Origin: Tubiluchus corallicola | Taxonomy: Eukaryota > Priapulida > Priapulimorpha > Priapulimorphida > Tubiluchidae | Assembly: GCA_030141605.1 (NCBI GenBank) | Contig: JAQGDQ010000423.1 | Location: 136,390-200,389, forward strand | Length of the DNA: 64,000 nucleotides | Direction: 5' to 3' | Shown here: positions 35,815 to 47,300 of the stretch, piece by piece | Position numbering within the stretch: position 1 is the stretch's first letter | How the letters are laid out: the number at the start of each line of letters is the position of its first letter | Position numbers and translations under genes: made by a program | Notes under the pieces: model-generated | What the model was told of the DNA's origin: nothing | Databases searched by the model: none | What the model saw: only the letters and a program-made list of their open reading frames with translations

Positions 35815-36416
35815 CAGAGGCGTAGCAAGGTGGGGGCGACAGGGGGGAAATTGCCCCCAGGCGAGAGGGCACAAAATTCTTCTAGAGTTAATGACTGTTA
35901 ATTATTAATTACTAATCCGACATTAATAAAACAATTAACAAAAGTTTTCAAACTACAACAAAATTGCCTAATCAGAGATTATTGTAGCTGATTTAATTAC
36001 TACCTACAGCCTAGAAAAAAGACTAATGTTTTTATTTAACTGCGTGTGTAGAGTGTCATGTAGCTTAGCAGATCGGTAATTTTGGGAGAAACAGTGACGT
36101 TTCTCTAAATGCTGATTGTATTATTGTGAAAACCTGTAGTGTTCTGTATCTTTCATAATCTTTGCATGTTTTAATGCTGGAGCTGAATGTTTAACGACTG
36201 TCGTGTTATAAGCAACTTGTGCATAGAAAAGAGTTACTCTGCTGCAGTACCACAAATTCGTTTATCTTTACCTCATAATATTGAAAAAGGAAAGTCGGGC
36301 TCCGGGACACAAAAAATGAACACAACTTCTGGCTTCACTCATGAAACAAATTATCAAAACATTAAAAGGGAAGGAGCCAGACATTTTTTGCCCTCGGGTG
36401 CCTTGCTACCCCCCTG
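35815..36416 (+). mobile_element. hAT-like MITE with CAGAGGCGTAGCAAGG end, copy 1
   Basis: Left end CAGAGGCGTAGCAAGGTGGG. The right end is eroded to CCTTGCTACCCCCCTG and abuts the 115-bp array. Flanks TTCAGTGA and TTCAATAT agree only partly. Same family as 43507-44126 and 50244-50853 (CTAAATGCTGATTGTATTAT core). Confidence 0.7.
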
Positions 36417-36424
36417 TTCAATAT

Positions 36425-37373
36425 CGACTAGAAATCACACAAGAGCTACTCACCCTCCTCCCATAGTAATCATACTATGATCAGCTGACATAAACATTGA
36501 GCACCCGTGTCCCATCTCACCGGTCGTCAGACCCACCCACGACTAGAAATCACACAAGAGTTACTCACCCTCCTCCCATAGTAATCATACTATGATCAGC
36601 TGACATAAACATTGAGCACCCGTGTCCCATCTCACCGGTCGTCAGACCCACCCACGACTAGAAATCACACAAGAGTTACTCACCCTCCTCCCATAGTAAT
36701 CATACTATGATCAGCTGACATAAACATTGAGCACCCGTGTCCCATCTCACCGGTCGTCAGACCCACCCACGATTAGAAATTACACAAGAGTTACTCACCC
36801 TCCTCCCATAGTAATCATACTATGATCAGCTGACATAAACATTGAGCACCCGTGTCCCATCTCACCGGTCGTCAGACCCACCCACGATTAGAAATTACAC
36901 AAGAGTTACTCACCCTCCTCCCATAGTAATCATACTATGATCAGCTGACATAAACATTGAGCACCCGTGTCCCATCTCACCGGTCGTCAGGCCCACCCAC
37001 GATTAGAAATCACACAAGAGCTACTCACCCTCCTCCCATAGTAATCATACTCTGATCAGCTGACATAAACATTGAGCACCCGTGACCCATCTCACCGGTC
37101 GTCAGGCCCACCCACGCCTAGAAATCACAGAAGAGCTACTCACCCTCCTCCCATAGTAATCATACTATGATCAGCTGACATAAACATTGAGCACCCGTGT
37201 CCCATCTCACCGGTCGTCAGGCCCACCCACGACTAGAAATCACACAAGAGCTACTCACCCTCCTCCCATAGTAATCATACTATGATCAGCTGACATAAAC
37301 ATTGAGCACCCGTGTCCCATCTCACCGGTCGTCAGGCCCACCCACGACTAGAAATCACACAAGAGCTACTCAC
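36425..37373 (-). repeat. 115-bp array of TLDc exon 3' end plus splice donor, eight extra copies
   Basis: Each unit on the minus strand is GTGAGTAGCTCTTGTGTGAT then TTCTAG (26 nt), followed by an 89-nt copy of the end of the TBC1D24 exon at 37374-37579 (SWVGLTTGEMGHG, CSMFMSADHSMITMGG). Unit starts 36425, 36540, 36655 and so on every 115 bp. Copies differ mostly at third codon positions (GGT/GGA, GGT/GGC); one has CAT to CAG. The donor GTGAGT is kept in all; the AG before the copy is kept in five of eight (TAA in the other three). Confidence 0.93.
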
Positions 37374-37579
37374 CCTCCTCCCATAGTAATCATACTATGA
37401 TCGGCTGACATAAACATTGAGCACCCGTGACCCATCTCACCGGTCGTCAGGCCCACCCACGCATACTTCTCCGATTTCGGCCAAACCGTAAAAATGAACG
37501 ACTCTCCGGTGCCAAAATACGTACGAGGATCGTGCCGATGGCGGTCGTCCCAGTCTGTGGAACAGTAAGCACCGAATAT
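37374..37579 (-). CDS. TBC1D24: TBC1D24 exon, core of TLDc domain
   Basis: Acceptor TTTTTGTACACAG, donor GGAGG|GTGAGT. Phase 0 in, phase 2 out, 68 codons. Reads IFGAYCSTDWDDRHRH, YFGTGESFIFTVWPKSE, KYAWVGLTTGEMGHG and CSMFMSADHSMITMGG. GAY.ST.W, FGTGE.F.F, the aromatic YxWVG and the SMFM...GGG strand are the diagnostic core of TLDc in TBC1D24/Skywalker. Its 3' 89 nt and donor have been copied eight times into the following intron, so the true donor is followed immediately by decoys. Using any distal donor would read into TGA directly after GGAGGG. Confidence 0.94.
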
Positions 37580-39597
37580 CTGTGTACAAAAAGAGAAAAT
37601 GTATAAATGATAGAATTTTAAAAAGACCCAATGAAACAGTCGAAGGCAACATTAACACAATGCAGTTAATGAGTTAATGAAAACTCTCTAGACTGATCGC
37701 GCTGCTAGGTTATGTTTCATAAAACTCAAACCCTAGTTGTAAAATCGCTGTATTCGGACTTGCAACGATACATCCTCCGGAGTCCAAATAGCCATTTTCG
37801 TTGCAGTACTTAAGCGAATTTAGTCATGTAATACACGGTTAGAAAGCCTGTGAAATTCTCTATCTAACCATATATAGTTTGTTCCAAAGTAACTTAACGT
37901 TGCAGAGTTGGGGTATCTAGTAGGACCATGCAGAGTTGGGGTATCTTGTAGGACCATGCAGAGTTAGGGTATCTAGTAGGACCATGCAGAGTTGGGGTAT
38001 CTAGTAGGACCATGCAGAGTTGGGGTATCTTGTAGGACCATGCAGAGTTAGGGTATCTAATAGGACCATGCAGAGTTGGGGTATCTAGTAGGACCATGCA
38101 GAGTTGGGGAAACACATCCCGTCGCTCAAAAAATAACTCAAATCCTAGTTGTAAAATCACTGTATTCGGACTTGCAACGATACTTAAGCAAATTTAGTAG
38201 TGTAATACACAGTTAGAAAGCCTGTGAAATTCTCTATCTAACGATATATACATTTCGAGAATACGGAACATGGCACGCGTTGCACGGACTTTCGAAAACT
38301 AACTTCGACTTGCCATATCACTTCAAACAGATTTTGTGAGTATAATATTACATTTCTGCACCAAATTTTTGGAATAAAATATCAATTTATGTCACAGCAC
38401 ACCAGAAATTATATGACTTTAAAAGATACATAAAAACTCTTCCGCTCAGTTCCTAGTTATGATGCATTTTTGAGTTTTGCCGTGAAGTGCGATAGTTACA
38501 GTACGTCCCGCGATTGGCTACTTAACAATTCATATTTTTGCATCATTAGTTTGCTATTAAATTTCTTCTCTCTTTTTGTCTATTATTATTTGTTCTGTTA
38601 CTTTATGTTGTGTTTTGTTTCTCTCGGAAGGCTCGTAGAGAAAACCAGAAAACACGTCGTCAAATTAAACTAGTTTATTACGCGAGAATTCTACAACACA
38701 AAAGTATGAACGAACGCGAAATGATTACACTAAACGTGAAAATCTGGAAAACGTTTGAGTGTATCTGAAAATGCAAGTATACAAGAGAATGTGTAAGTGG
38801 CGTCCATGTGAATCTGCGTGTGTGTGTCTCAGCGGCCTGCTTTGCCTTATATAGTGTGCCAGGGGACATTTTAGACGTTTCTTTCTAGAACATTCTACAA
38901 GGTAAGACGATTATTCTAACGGAACATTCTACAATGTTCTATTTAATTCTAATAGATGCCAGCGATCTCCACACCACTTTATCTTTACTATTCTCTGTTT
39001 TTCTAAATTCTTTCTCTTGTTAGCTAAGCAGTTTTTTCCACTATTCATGATGGTTTCACCAGCTTTGCTTCTCGACCGCCATGCAGCAAATATTTCCCAT
39101 TGATAAACTATTATGTAGTTTAGTAACTATATTAATATTGTTCTTTTACAATTATTGTAATTATACTTACATTTTTCACTAACTATACCACGTAATATCA
39201 TTTCAATATAATATTGTTACAATTATTGTAACTATTGTTATAATCATAAATGAGAGTAACTGATTGGAATTATGGCTTTATTCCAATTTAAAGAGCAGCG
39301 CCATTCCCATTACAAGTTAAGGTGCACTGCCTAAAAGAACACCAAACCATAGTGTTGTAACAGTCATAGATATTAATTAGTTACTCAACATAACCACTAT
39401 GTTTGATTTATAATAGTTGTAAATGCAAATTGTAATAATGCTGAAGTGGATAATGAATTACAAATTACAATTACAAAGTTGTACAGCAGATACCACTGCA
39501 GCAAGTATGAGAATCATTACAACACAGCGTCATAATAAAGAAAAATAAACAGAATTGCGGCCTGGAAACGTATGAACTCAGTAAATCAAATGTACTG
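37580..39597. other. TBC1D24 intron with small arrays
   Basis: 37904-38110 is a 28-bp array of about eight units (GAGTTGGGGTATCTAGTAGG, ACCATGCA). Its flanks 37720-37890 and 38112-38240 duplicate each other (CGCTGTATTCGGACTTGC, CTGTGAAATTCTCTATCTAA), so the array lies between two copies of a ~130-bp segment. 38240-39597 has nothing I recognise. Confidence 0.6.
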
Positions 39598-40116
39598 CAG
39601 GGAAGAGAATGACAAATTGCAAAAAACTCTGAAACAGGCCGGGGAATTGGGGGCCGCGTAGGCCCCCAATGGTTGAGGGGCAAAGCCCCCTTGGAGCCAG
39701 CAACAAATTGCAATTTTGTGACCATAGAGAGCCTCTAAGTGGACTGAAAATATCAGTTACCTTGTTTCATGCATAATTTAAAATACGCAACTATCAAGGA
39801 TACATGATAGCTAATTGTCTCAAAAATGCCTAAGTACTGGCCACTCCTATGCAAAAATATATAAAAACTGTCTGCAATTGACTCAAATAACTCCGCACAA
39901 TTGATTCTATATTTTTATACATAGAGATAAACACGTGGTTACACTGATGTACGCGATGTAAACAAAGTGACGGCCTGCCACCTAGCGGTCAGCTTGTGAA
40001 ATAACGTACTGGGTCCGTAAAAATTTTCTCAACGAATTTACGCGATTTACAAAATGGCACTACTGGTCTTCCAAAAACTCGGAATTCCGCGTATCTGCGG
40101 AAAATTCTCATCCCTG
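39598..40116 (-). mobile_element. MITE with CAGGGATGAG ends, copy 2, next to a TBC1D24 donor
   Basis: Ends CAGGGAAGAGAATGAC and GAAAATTCTCATCCCTG; 6-bp flanks GTACTG (39592-39597) and GTACAG (40117-40122). Inverted relative to 27022-27539. Its edge lies 34 bp from the end of the exon at 40150-40308, just inside the intron. Confidence 0.85.
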
Positions 40117-40149
40117 GTACAGGGTGCACTAAAAGATCAAGCACGTTAC

Positions 40150-40308
40150 CTCGTTAGTTGCCGTTTTAATGAGAATCAACGTGGGTTCGTGACCGTCAAC
40201 TTTGTCAAAAAACGTCGTGATGCTGGTGCCGTGCTCCTCCGTGGTGAAGATGAGTTCGGGTTCGAATATGGTCATGCGAGCGGGTAACCAATGCCACACC
40301 AGATGCAA
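40150..40308 (-). CDS. TBC1D24: TBC1D24 exon, start of TLDc domain
   Basis: 53 codons, phase 0 at both ends. Acceptor ATTATTTGCAG, donor GAG|GTAACG (GTAAC at 40145-40149). Reads LHLVWHWLPARMTIFEP, ELIFTTEEHGTSITTFFDK and VDGHEPTLILIKTATNE, matching W.W.P.R and GHEPTLLLIKT of human TBC1D24. Joins the next exon as TNE|IFGAY, as in the family (KEVCGAY). Joining the previous exon directly (TGQ|LHLVWHW) agrees with the family (REM|RDIWSW-like) and phase. The acceptor region with its first coding bases is tandemly copied upstream in the intron. Confidence 0.94.
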
Positions 40309-40462
40309 CTGCAAATAATGTCAAGATTGAACCAGATGCAACTGGAAATAATGTCAAGATTGAACCAGATGCAACTGGAAATAATGTCAAGATTGAACCA
40401 GGTGCAACTGGAAATAATGTCAAGATTGAACCAGATGCAACTGGAAATAATGTCAAGATTGA
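40299..40462 (-). repeat. 33-bp array of a splice acceptor, about five units
   Basis: On the minus strand each unit reads CTTGACATTATTTCCAG followed by TTGCATCTGGTTCAAT: a branch-point-like CTTGAC, a short pyrimidine tract, CAG, and the first ten bases of the exon. The exon-proximal unit has GCAG and runs on into the real exon. If a distal copy were used, the main frame would meet TGA after six codons. Confidence 0.9.
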
Positions 40463-40521
40463 AAAGTTAAGCACCAACATCAGTAAAAAGCAAGCATGTT
40501 TGATATATAGCGTTCATAGTA

Positions 40522-40965
40522 GAATAAACTTTGCATAACTCAAATCTAAAAAAACGAAAAAAGCTTTTGAGTCCGGCGATGTTGACCATTTTCCAACGTA
40601 GAAAACTCTAAACCCCTCCTCCAGATGGCGAGCGAAATAGACGGTAGAAAGTCAGCCCTTCTATACGTAAATGTTGAGATTTGATGAGAATTACATAAAG
40701 AATAACAAATTATGCAGTGAAACATGATTTTTATGTTACAAAACGACACATACACAACACTGTTAGTCAAAATGACAACAGGGATAGAGTATAAAGTGTA
40801 TTTTTGAGTTAGGCGAAGTAAATTACACATATTTTGATTAAATGGACCATAATTTTTTATTTGAGTCAGGTGAAATTTTGAGTTAAACTGTGTTTTTTGT
40901 GGGAAAAACAAAGGAACTAAAATTCATTGAGTTATGTGAAAATTTGAGTTACGCAAATATAATAA
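40522..40965 (+). mobile_element. Tc1/mariner-type MITE, copy 3
   Basis: GAATAAACTTTGCATAACTC at the left, GAGTTACGCAAATATAATAA at the degraded right end, TA flanks at 40520-40521 and 40966-40967. Same family as 17291-17749 and 29201-29652. In the TBC1D24 8.6-kb intron. Confidence 0.75.
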
Positions 40966-41210
40966 TACTATAAAAGAAATAGTTAGCAGAACTAGTTATC
41001 CTTGGTCACCTATCTAAGCACAAAGCGTGACCACTCGATTATTTCTCTTACCCCAATAGATAGGAATCTGGAAGCATAAGGACAATGTATAATATTATGC
41101 AATATTAGCTTTTTGATAACAGTCGAAACTTCATTATATGCAGTGAAGAATTTTCACTAATTTTGACAATAATGCTTTCAATCATTCACTTTAATCTGAT
41201 TCTTCTAAAT

Positions 41211-41725
41211 CAGGGGTGTGCAAATTGCAGCCCGCGGGCCACTTGCGGCCCACCGAGAGAATTTGTGTGGTCAGCGACGAGATTTGTCAACCTAATGAAA
41301 GTGCGGCCCGGGCGATTAATTGAGTGTATCCAGCTGAAGTCCGTGCCACGATCCCAAAGATTCTAGTAGATCGGATGCCATTAACCCTTACAAGACGGTT
41401 GTCGCTTAATAACACTGTACAACACAGACTGTGTGATACACATTACTAATATGCATTGTAATGAAATTACCACTATCTGTCCTGAAAGTAGAAATATATG
41501 GTTTGTAATGTAAATTTTAATAACGTCTAAAATAGTTTCTTGAGTGTAGTAGTAATGATGTACGCAGGTCGGATGCAAAAAAATCATTATTAGACCTTTC
41601 TGTACTTGGCTCCTTGATCAAACTGCCTGTGGCCCACAGGAATTGTGGGAAAGTTTAATGTGGCCCACAGGAATTGTGGGAAAGTTTAATGTGGCCCGGC
41701 TAGTCAGATAATTTGCACACCCCTG
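41211..41725 (+). mobile_element. hAT-like MITE with CAGGGGTGTGCAAA ends, copy 2
   Basis: Ends CAGGGGTGTGCAAATTGC and ATAATTTGCACACCCCTG. 8-bp flanks TTCTAAAT (41203-41210) and TGCTAAAT (41726-41733) differ at one base. A 31-bp internal direct duplication (GGCCCACAGGAATTGTGGG) lies at 41629-41692. Inverted relative to 25716-26200. Confidence 0.87.
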
Positions 41726-41967
41726 TGCTAAATTCAATGGAAAACAGCGTCATAGCTCAAAAAAGTAAAAATACGTTTTCTACAGCAATAAAACAACTGA
41801 AAAAAGTCAAACCAATCACAGTATTTACAGTAAGTATGATGAAAAAGAAAAACAATGGCAAGTCAGAGTGATGCTGATCCCAGCTCAGCTTCCATGCAAG
41901 GTAAACATTCAATAAAACAGGTAGCAATTAACACAGTAGCACAATATTACTAAATCCATGCTAAAGA

Positions 41968-42378
41968 CAGGGTTCCCACGATCAGGGAAAATCCTGGAAA
42001 ATTCTTGAAAATACAGGCTATCCTAGAAAGTCAGGGAAAAGATAATTTGATAAAAAGTTGGGAAAAATGATGAAAATGGGACGAAAAATCAGGGAAATTG
42101 GAAAGGGTTGCAAAAATAATCACAGTGAATCGATAATTTTCCAAACGTATTTTTCAGTGATTCGTGTTAGAACAAAATCTTGCTATGGCAGGTTCCCAGT
42201 TTCGATTTCTATTCCAAAAATAGTGATTGGATTAAGAAAGTTATGTATCTGTATGTCTATGAATGACACAAAAATGTCTGTATATTTCTGCAATTCGTGC
42301 TTATCCTGGTCATGGAAAATCAATATTTGGTCAGGGAAAAGTCAGGGAAATTTATTTTAAAATTGCGTGCGAACCCTG
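41968..42378 (+). mobile_element. Possible hAT-like MITE with CAGGGTTCCCACG end
   Basis: Left end CAGGGTTCCCACGATCAGGG, right end GCGTGCGAACCCTG, an imperfect inverted pair. Internal TCAGGGAAAA words recur. No clear target duplication (GCTAAAGA against TACAGATC), so the ends may be imprecise. The plus frame at 42058-42360 lies inside it and is not a gene. Confidence 0.55.
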
Positions 42379-42557
42379 TACAGATCAAGAAACTCCGGAA
42401 TGAACACCATTACAGCTATGTACTAGCTATACACCATCTCAGCATTAAGTAAACTCAATTTTTACACCATTAAATATTTACATCAGAAACATACTAACTA
42501 ATCATATTTACGTAACGATTCCACACTAAACATTTTCCTAAATGTCTTTAATACAAT
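42379..42557. other. TBC1D24 intron spacer
   Basis: AT-rich spacer between two MITEs. Nothing recognised. Confidence 0.4.
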
Positions 42558-43072
42558 AAGCCTTTCACAGTTCCAGCGATTGATGATGATCGTGAAAAGG
42601 TCAAAGGTTAAAGGTTAAGTGTACTACACAACACATTTGTATACGCTTTACAACGCCTCCCAGCCCAAGCTATTGCAATGGTAACACTTCTAACGTGTTT
42701 TAACAGCTAGCTAGAACCTTACCTAGTTCATTTTTACTTGTTTTCAAGCTAGATCCTGCTAGTAAATCACTCTACGCACAGACTAATGCATTATTACGTA
42801 AAGTCCACGTAAAACAACTGATTTTACTGAAGTGATGCGGCGCAGACAGCTTTGCTTTACACACTTGTCATGTGACGGTTGTTGTTAAGACTCGTTGCTG
42901 TGGTACACTTAACCTTTGACCTAAACAACTGATGTTGCTAAAGTGATGAGGCAGACAGCTTTGCTTTACACACTTGTCATGTGACGGTTGTTGTTGAGAC
43001 TCATTGCTGTGGTACGCTTAACCTTTGACCTACAGCAACTGTGCGTGCGCACAACAAAACTGTGAAAGGGCT
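42558..43072 (+). mobile_element. MITE with TTTCACAGTT ends, copy in TBC1D24 intron
   Basis: AAGCCTTTCACAGTTCCAGC at the left and CAAAACTGTGAAAGGGCTT at the right. Internal GCTTTACACACTTGTCATGT block is duplicated (about 42850 and 42960). Same family as in the palindrome arms. Confidence 0.65.
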
Positions 43073-43506
43073 TATTTCCAACGTAACACAATCATTAGTA
43101 CTCGGATAAATATGCAAAAACTGGTAAGGAAATTCTGCAAATGCAACAAAAACAATGTGGATAAAACCAATGCAATTTGGACAACGAAAAAGTTGCACAA
43201 AATGTTGCACAATTTAACTCTAACTGCCACTATCAACTAATTGATTGTTTTTGAGTGAAAATATTGGTTAATCTGTTCTTCAAAGCGGTGAAAAAGAGCA
43301 TAACTCATATTAAACATAAAAGCATTCGAACAGAGGTAGAGGGAGCCATGCGTGTTGAGCTGACTTACTTGTTCTGACGTCACTACCAATGATTTCACAT
43401 AGTTCAGAACTAAGAAACCAGCTGAGTGCGACCTTTGATATATCATCTGTCAGCATTCAATAATACAATAAGAATTATCTGCATATTTTAAACTTATGCA
43501 TTTCAG

Positions 43507-44126
43507 CAGAGGCGTAGCAAAGTGGGGGGCGACAGGGGGGCAATGATTATAGAGGGCACGAAATTCTTATAGAGTTCAATGACTGTTAATTATTAATTAC
43601 TAATCCGACATTAACACAACAGTTAACAAAAGTATTCAAACTACAACAAAATTGCCTAGTCAGAGATCATTGTAGCTGATTTAATTACTACCTACAGCCT
43701 AGAAAAAAGGCTAATGTTGTTACTTAACATTGTGTGCAGGGTGTGGGGGTGTGACTTAGCAGATTTTTGGGAGAAACAGTGACGTTTCTCTAAATGCTGA
43801 TTGTATTATTGTGAAAACCTCTAGTGTTCTGTATCTTTCATAACCTTTGCAAGTTCTAATGTTGGAGCTGAATGTCTAGCTACTGTCGTGATACGAACAG
43901 CTTTTCCCATAGAAGACAGTTATTCTAGTGCAATACTGCTAATCAAACTCCGGGCGATTCTTACAAAAAAATTGTTTATCTTTGTCCCATCATGTTAAAA
44001 TAGGAAAGTTGGTTCATGGACGCAAAAAACACGCAAAATTTATGGATTCACCCACAAAGTAAATGAACAAAACATCACCGGAAGCTTTCCTGCCCCCGGG
44101 GACCACAAACACTTGTTACGCCACTG
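43507..44126 (+). mobile_element. hAT-like MITE with CAGAGGCGTAGC ends, copy 2
   Basis: CAGAGGCGTAGCAAAGTGGG to CTTGTTACGCCACTG. 8-bp flanks CATTTCAG (43499-43506) and CATTTCAC (44127-44134) differ at one base. 620 bp, no transposase. This is the best-preserved copy of the family here. Confidence 0.85.
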
Positions 44127-44311
44127 CATTTCACACTAGACATGATATTCATATTTTAAACAGAATTCAGATTTGCTGATTGGTTCAAGCTAACCTTGTA
44201 AAAAGTAGGTTCAATGTCATAACATATTGATTAAAAATGTTATTGCATGTGAAGCATAAGTGTCACGAATTTTGTGGAGTGAATGTGCAACTAGCCCTAC
44301 AAACACAGTAC

Positions 44312-47300
44312 TTATTACAGTGCATTGGCAGTACTTATTACAGTGCATTAGCAGTACTTATTACAGTGCATTGGTAGTACTTATTACAGTGCATTGGCAG
44401 TACTTATTACAGTGCATTGGCAGTACTTATTACAGTGCATTGGCAGTACTTATTACAGTGCATTGGCAGTACTTATTACAGTGCATTGGTAGTACTTATT
44501 ACAGTGCATTGGCAGTACTTATTACAGTGCATTGGCAGCACATATTACAGTGCATTGGCAGTACTTATTACAGTGCATTGGCAGCACATATTACAGTGCA
44601 TTGGCAGTACTTATTACAGTGCATTGGCAGTACTTATTACAGTGCATTAGCAGTACTTATTACAGTGCATTGGTAGTACTTATTACAGTGCATTGGCAGT
44701 ACTTATTACAGTGCATTGGCAGTACTTATTACAGTGCATTGGTAGTACTTATTACAGTGCATTGGCAGTACTTATTACAGTGCATTGGCAGCACATATTA
44801 CAGTGCATTGGCAGTACTTATTACAGTGCATTGGCAGCACATATTACAGTGCATTGGCAGTACTTATTACAGTGCATTGGCAGTACTTATTACAGTGCAT
44901 TGGCAGCACATATTACAGTGCATTGGCAGCACATATTACAGTGCATTGGCAGTACTTATTACAGTGCATTGGCAGCACATATTACAGTGCATTGGCAGTA
45001 CTTATTACAGTGCATTGGCAGCACATATTACAGTGCATTGGCAGTACTTATTACAGTGCATTGGCAGTACTTATTACAGTGCATTGGTAGTACTTATTAC
45101 AGTGCATTGGCAGTACTTATTACAGTGCATTGGCAGCACATATTACAGTGCATTGGCAGTACTTATTACAGTGCATTGGCAGTACTTATTACAGTGCATT
45201 GGCAGTACTTATTACAGTGCATTGGTAGTACTTATTACAGTGCATTGGCAGTACTTATAACAGTGCATTGCCAGTACTTATTACAGTGCATTGCCAGTAC
45301 TTATTACAGTGCATTGCCAGTACTTATTACAGTGCATTGGCAGTACTTATTACAGTGCATTGGCAGTACTTATTACAGTGCATTGGCAGCACATATTACA
45401 GTGCATTGGCAGTACTTATTACAGTGCATTGCCAGTACTTATTACAGTGCATTGCCAGTACTTATTACAGTGCATTGGCAGTACTTATTACAGTGCATTG
45501 GCAGTACTTATTACAGTGCATTGGCAGCACATATTACAGTGCATTGGCAGTACTTATTACAGTCCATTGGCAGTACTTATTACAGTGCATTGGCAGTACT
45601 TATTACAGTGCATTGGCAGCACATATTACAGTGCATTGGCAGTACTTATTACAGTGCATTGGCAGTACTTATTACAGTCCATTGGCAGTACTTATTACAG
45701 TGCATTGGCAGTACTTATTACAGTGCATTGGCAGCACATATTACAGTGCATTGGCAGTACTTATTACAGTGCATTGCCAGTACTTATTACAGTGCATTGG
45801 CAGCACATATTACAGTGCATTGGTAGTACTTATTACAGTGCATTGGCAGTACTTATTACAGTGCATTGGCAGCACATATTACAGTGCATTGGTAGTACTT
45901 ATTACAGTGCATTGGCAGTACTTATTACAGTGCATTGGCAGTACTTATTACAGTGCATTGGTAGTACTTATTACAGTGCATTGGCAGTACTTATTACAGT
46001 GCATTGGCAGCACATATTACAGTGCATTGGCAGTACTTATTACAGTGCATTGGCAGTACTTATTACAGTGCATTGGCAGTACTTATTACAGTGCATTGGT
46101 AGTACTTATTACAGTGCATTGGCAGTACTTATAACAGTGCATTGCCAGTACTTATTACAGTGCATTGCCAGTACTTATTACAGTGCATTGGCAGTACTTA
46201 TTACAGTGCATTGGCAGTACTTATTACAGTGCATTGGCAGTACTTATTACAGTGCATTGGCAGTACTTATTACAGTGCATTGGCAGCACATATTACAGTG
46301 CATTGGCAGTACTTATTACAGTGCATTGCCAGTACTTATTACAGTGCATTGCCAGTACTTATTACAGTGCATTGGCAGTACTTATTACAGTGCATTGGCA
46401 GTACTTATTACAGTGCATTGGCAGCACATATTACAGTGCATTGGCAGTACTTATTACAGTCCATTGGCAGTACTTATTACAGTGCATTGGCAGTACTTAT
46501 TACAGTGCATTGGCAGCACATATTACAGTGCATTGGCAGTACTTATTACAGTGCATTGGCAGTACTTATTACAGTCCATTGGCAGTACTTATTACAGTGC
46601 ATTGGCAGTACTTATTACAGTGCATTGGCAGCACATATTACAGTGCATTGGCAGTACTTATTACAGTGCATTGCCAGTACTTATTACAGTGCATTGGCAG
46701 CACATATTACAGTGCATTGGCAGTACTTATTACAGTCCATTGGCAGTACTTATTACAGTGCATTGGCAGTACTTATTACAGTGCATTGGCAGTACTTATT
46801 ACAGTGCATTGGTAGTACTTATTACAGTGCATTGGCAGTACTTATTACAGTGCATTGGCAGCACATATTACAGTGCATTGGCAGTACTTATTACAGTGCA
46901 TTGGCAGTACTTATTACAGTGCATTGGTAGTACTTATTACAGTGCATTGGCAGTACTTATAACAGTGCATTGCCAGTACTTATTACAGTGCATTGCCAGT
47001 ACTTATTACAGTGCATTGCCAGTACTTATTACAGTGCATTGGCAGTACTTATTACAGTGCATTGGCAGTACTTATTACAGTGCATTGCCAGTACTTATTA
47101 CAGTGCATTGCCAGTACTTATTACAGTGCATTGGCAGAACTTATTACAGTCCATTGGCAGTACTTATTACAGTGCATTGGCAGTACTTATTACAGTGCAT
47201 TGGCAGTACTTATTACAGTGCATTGGTAGTACTTATTACAGTGCATTGGCAGAACTTATTACAGTCCATTGGCAGTACTTATTACAGTGCATTGCCAGTA

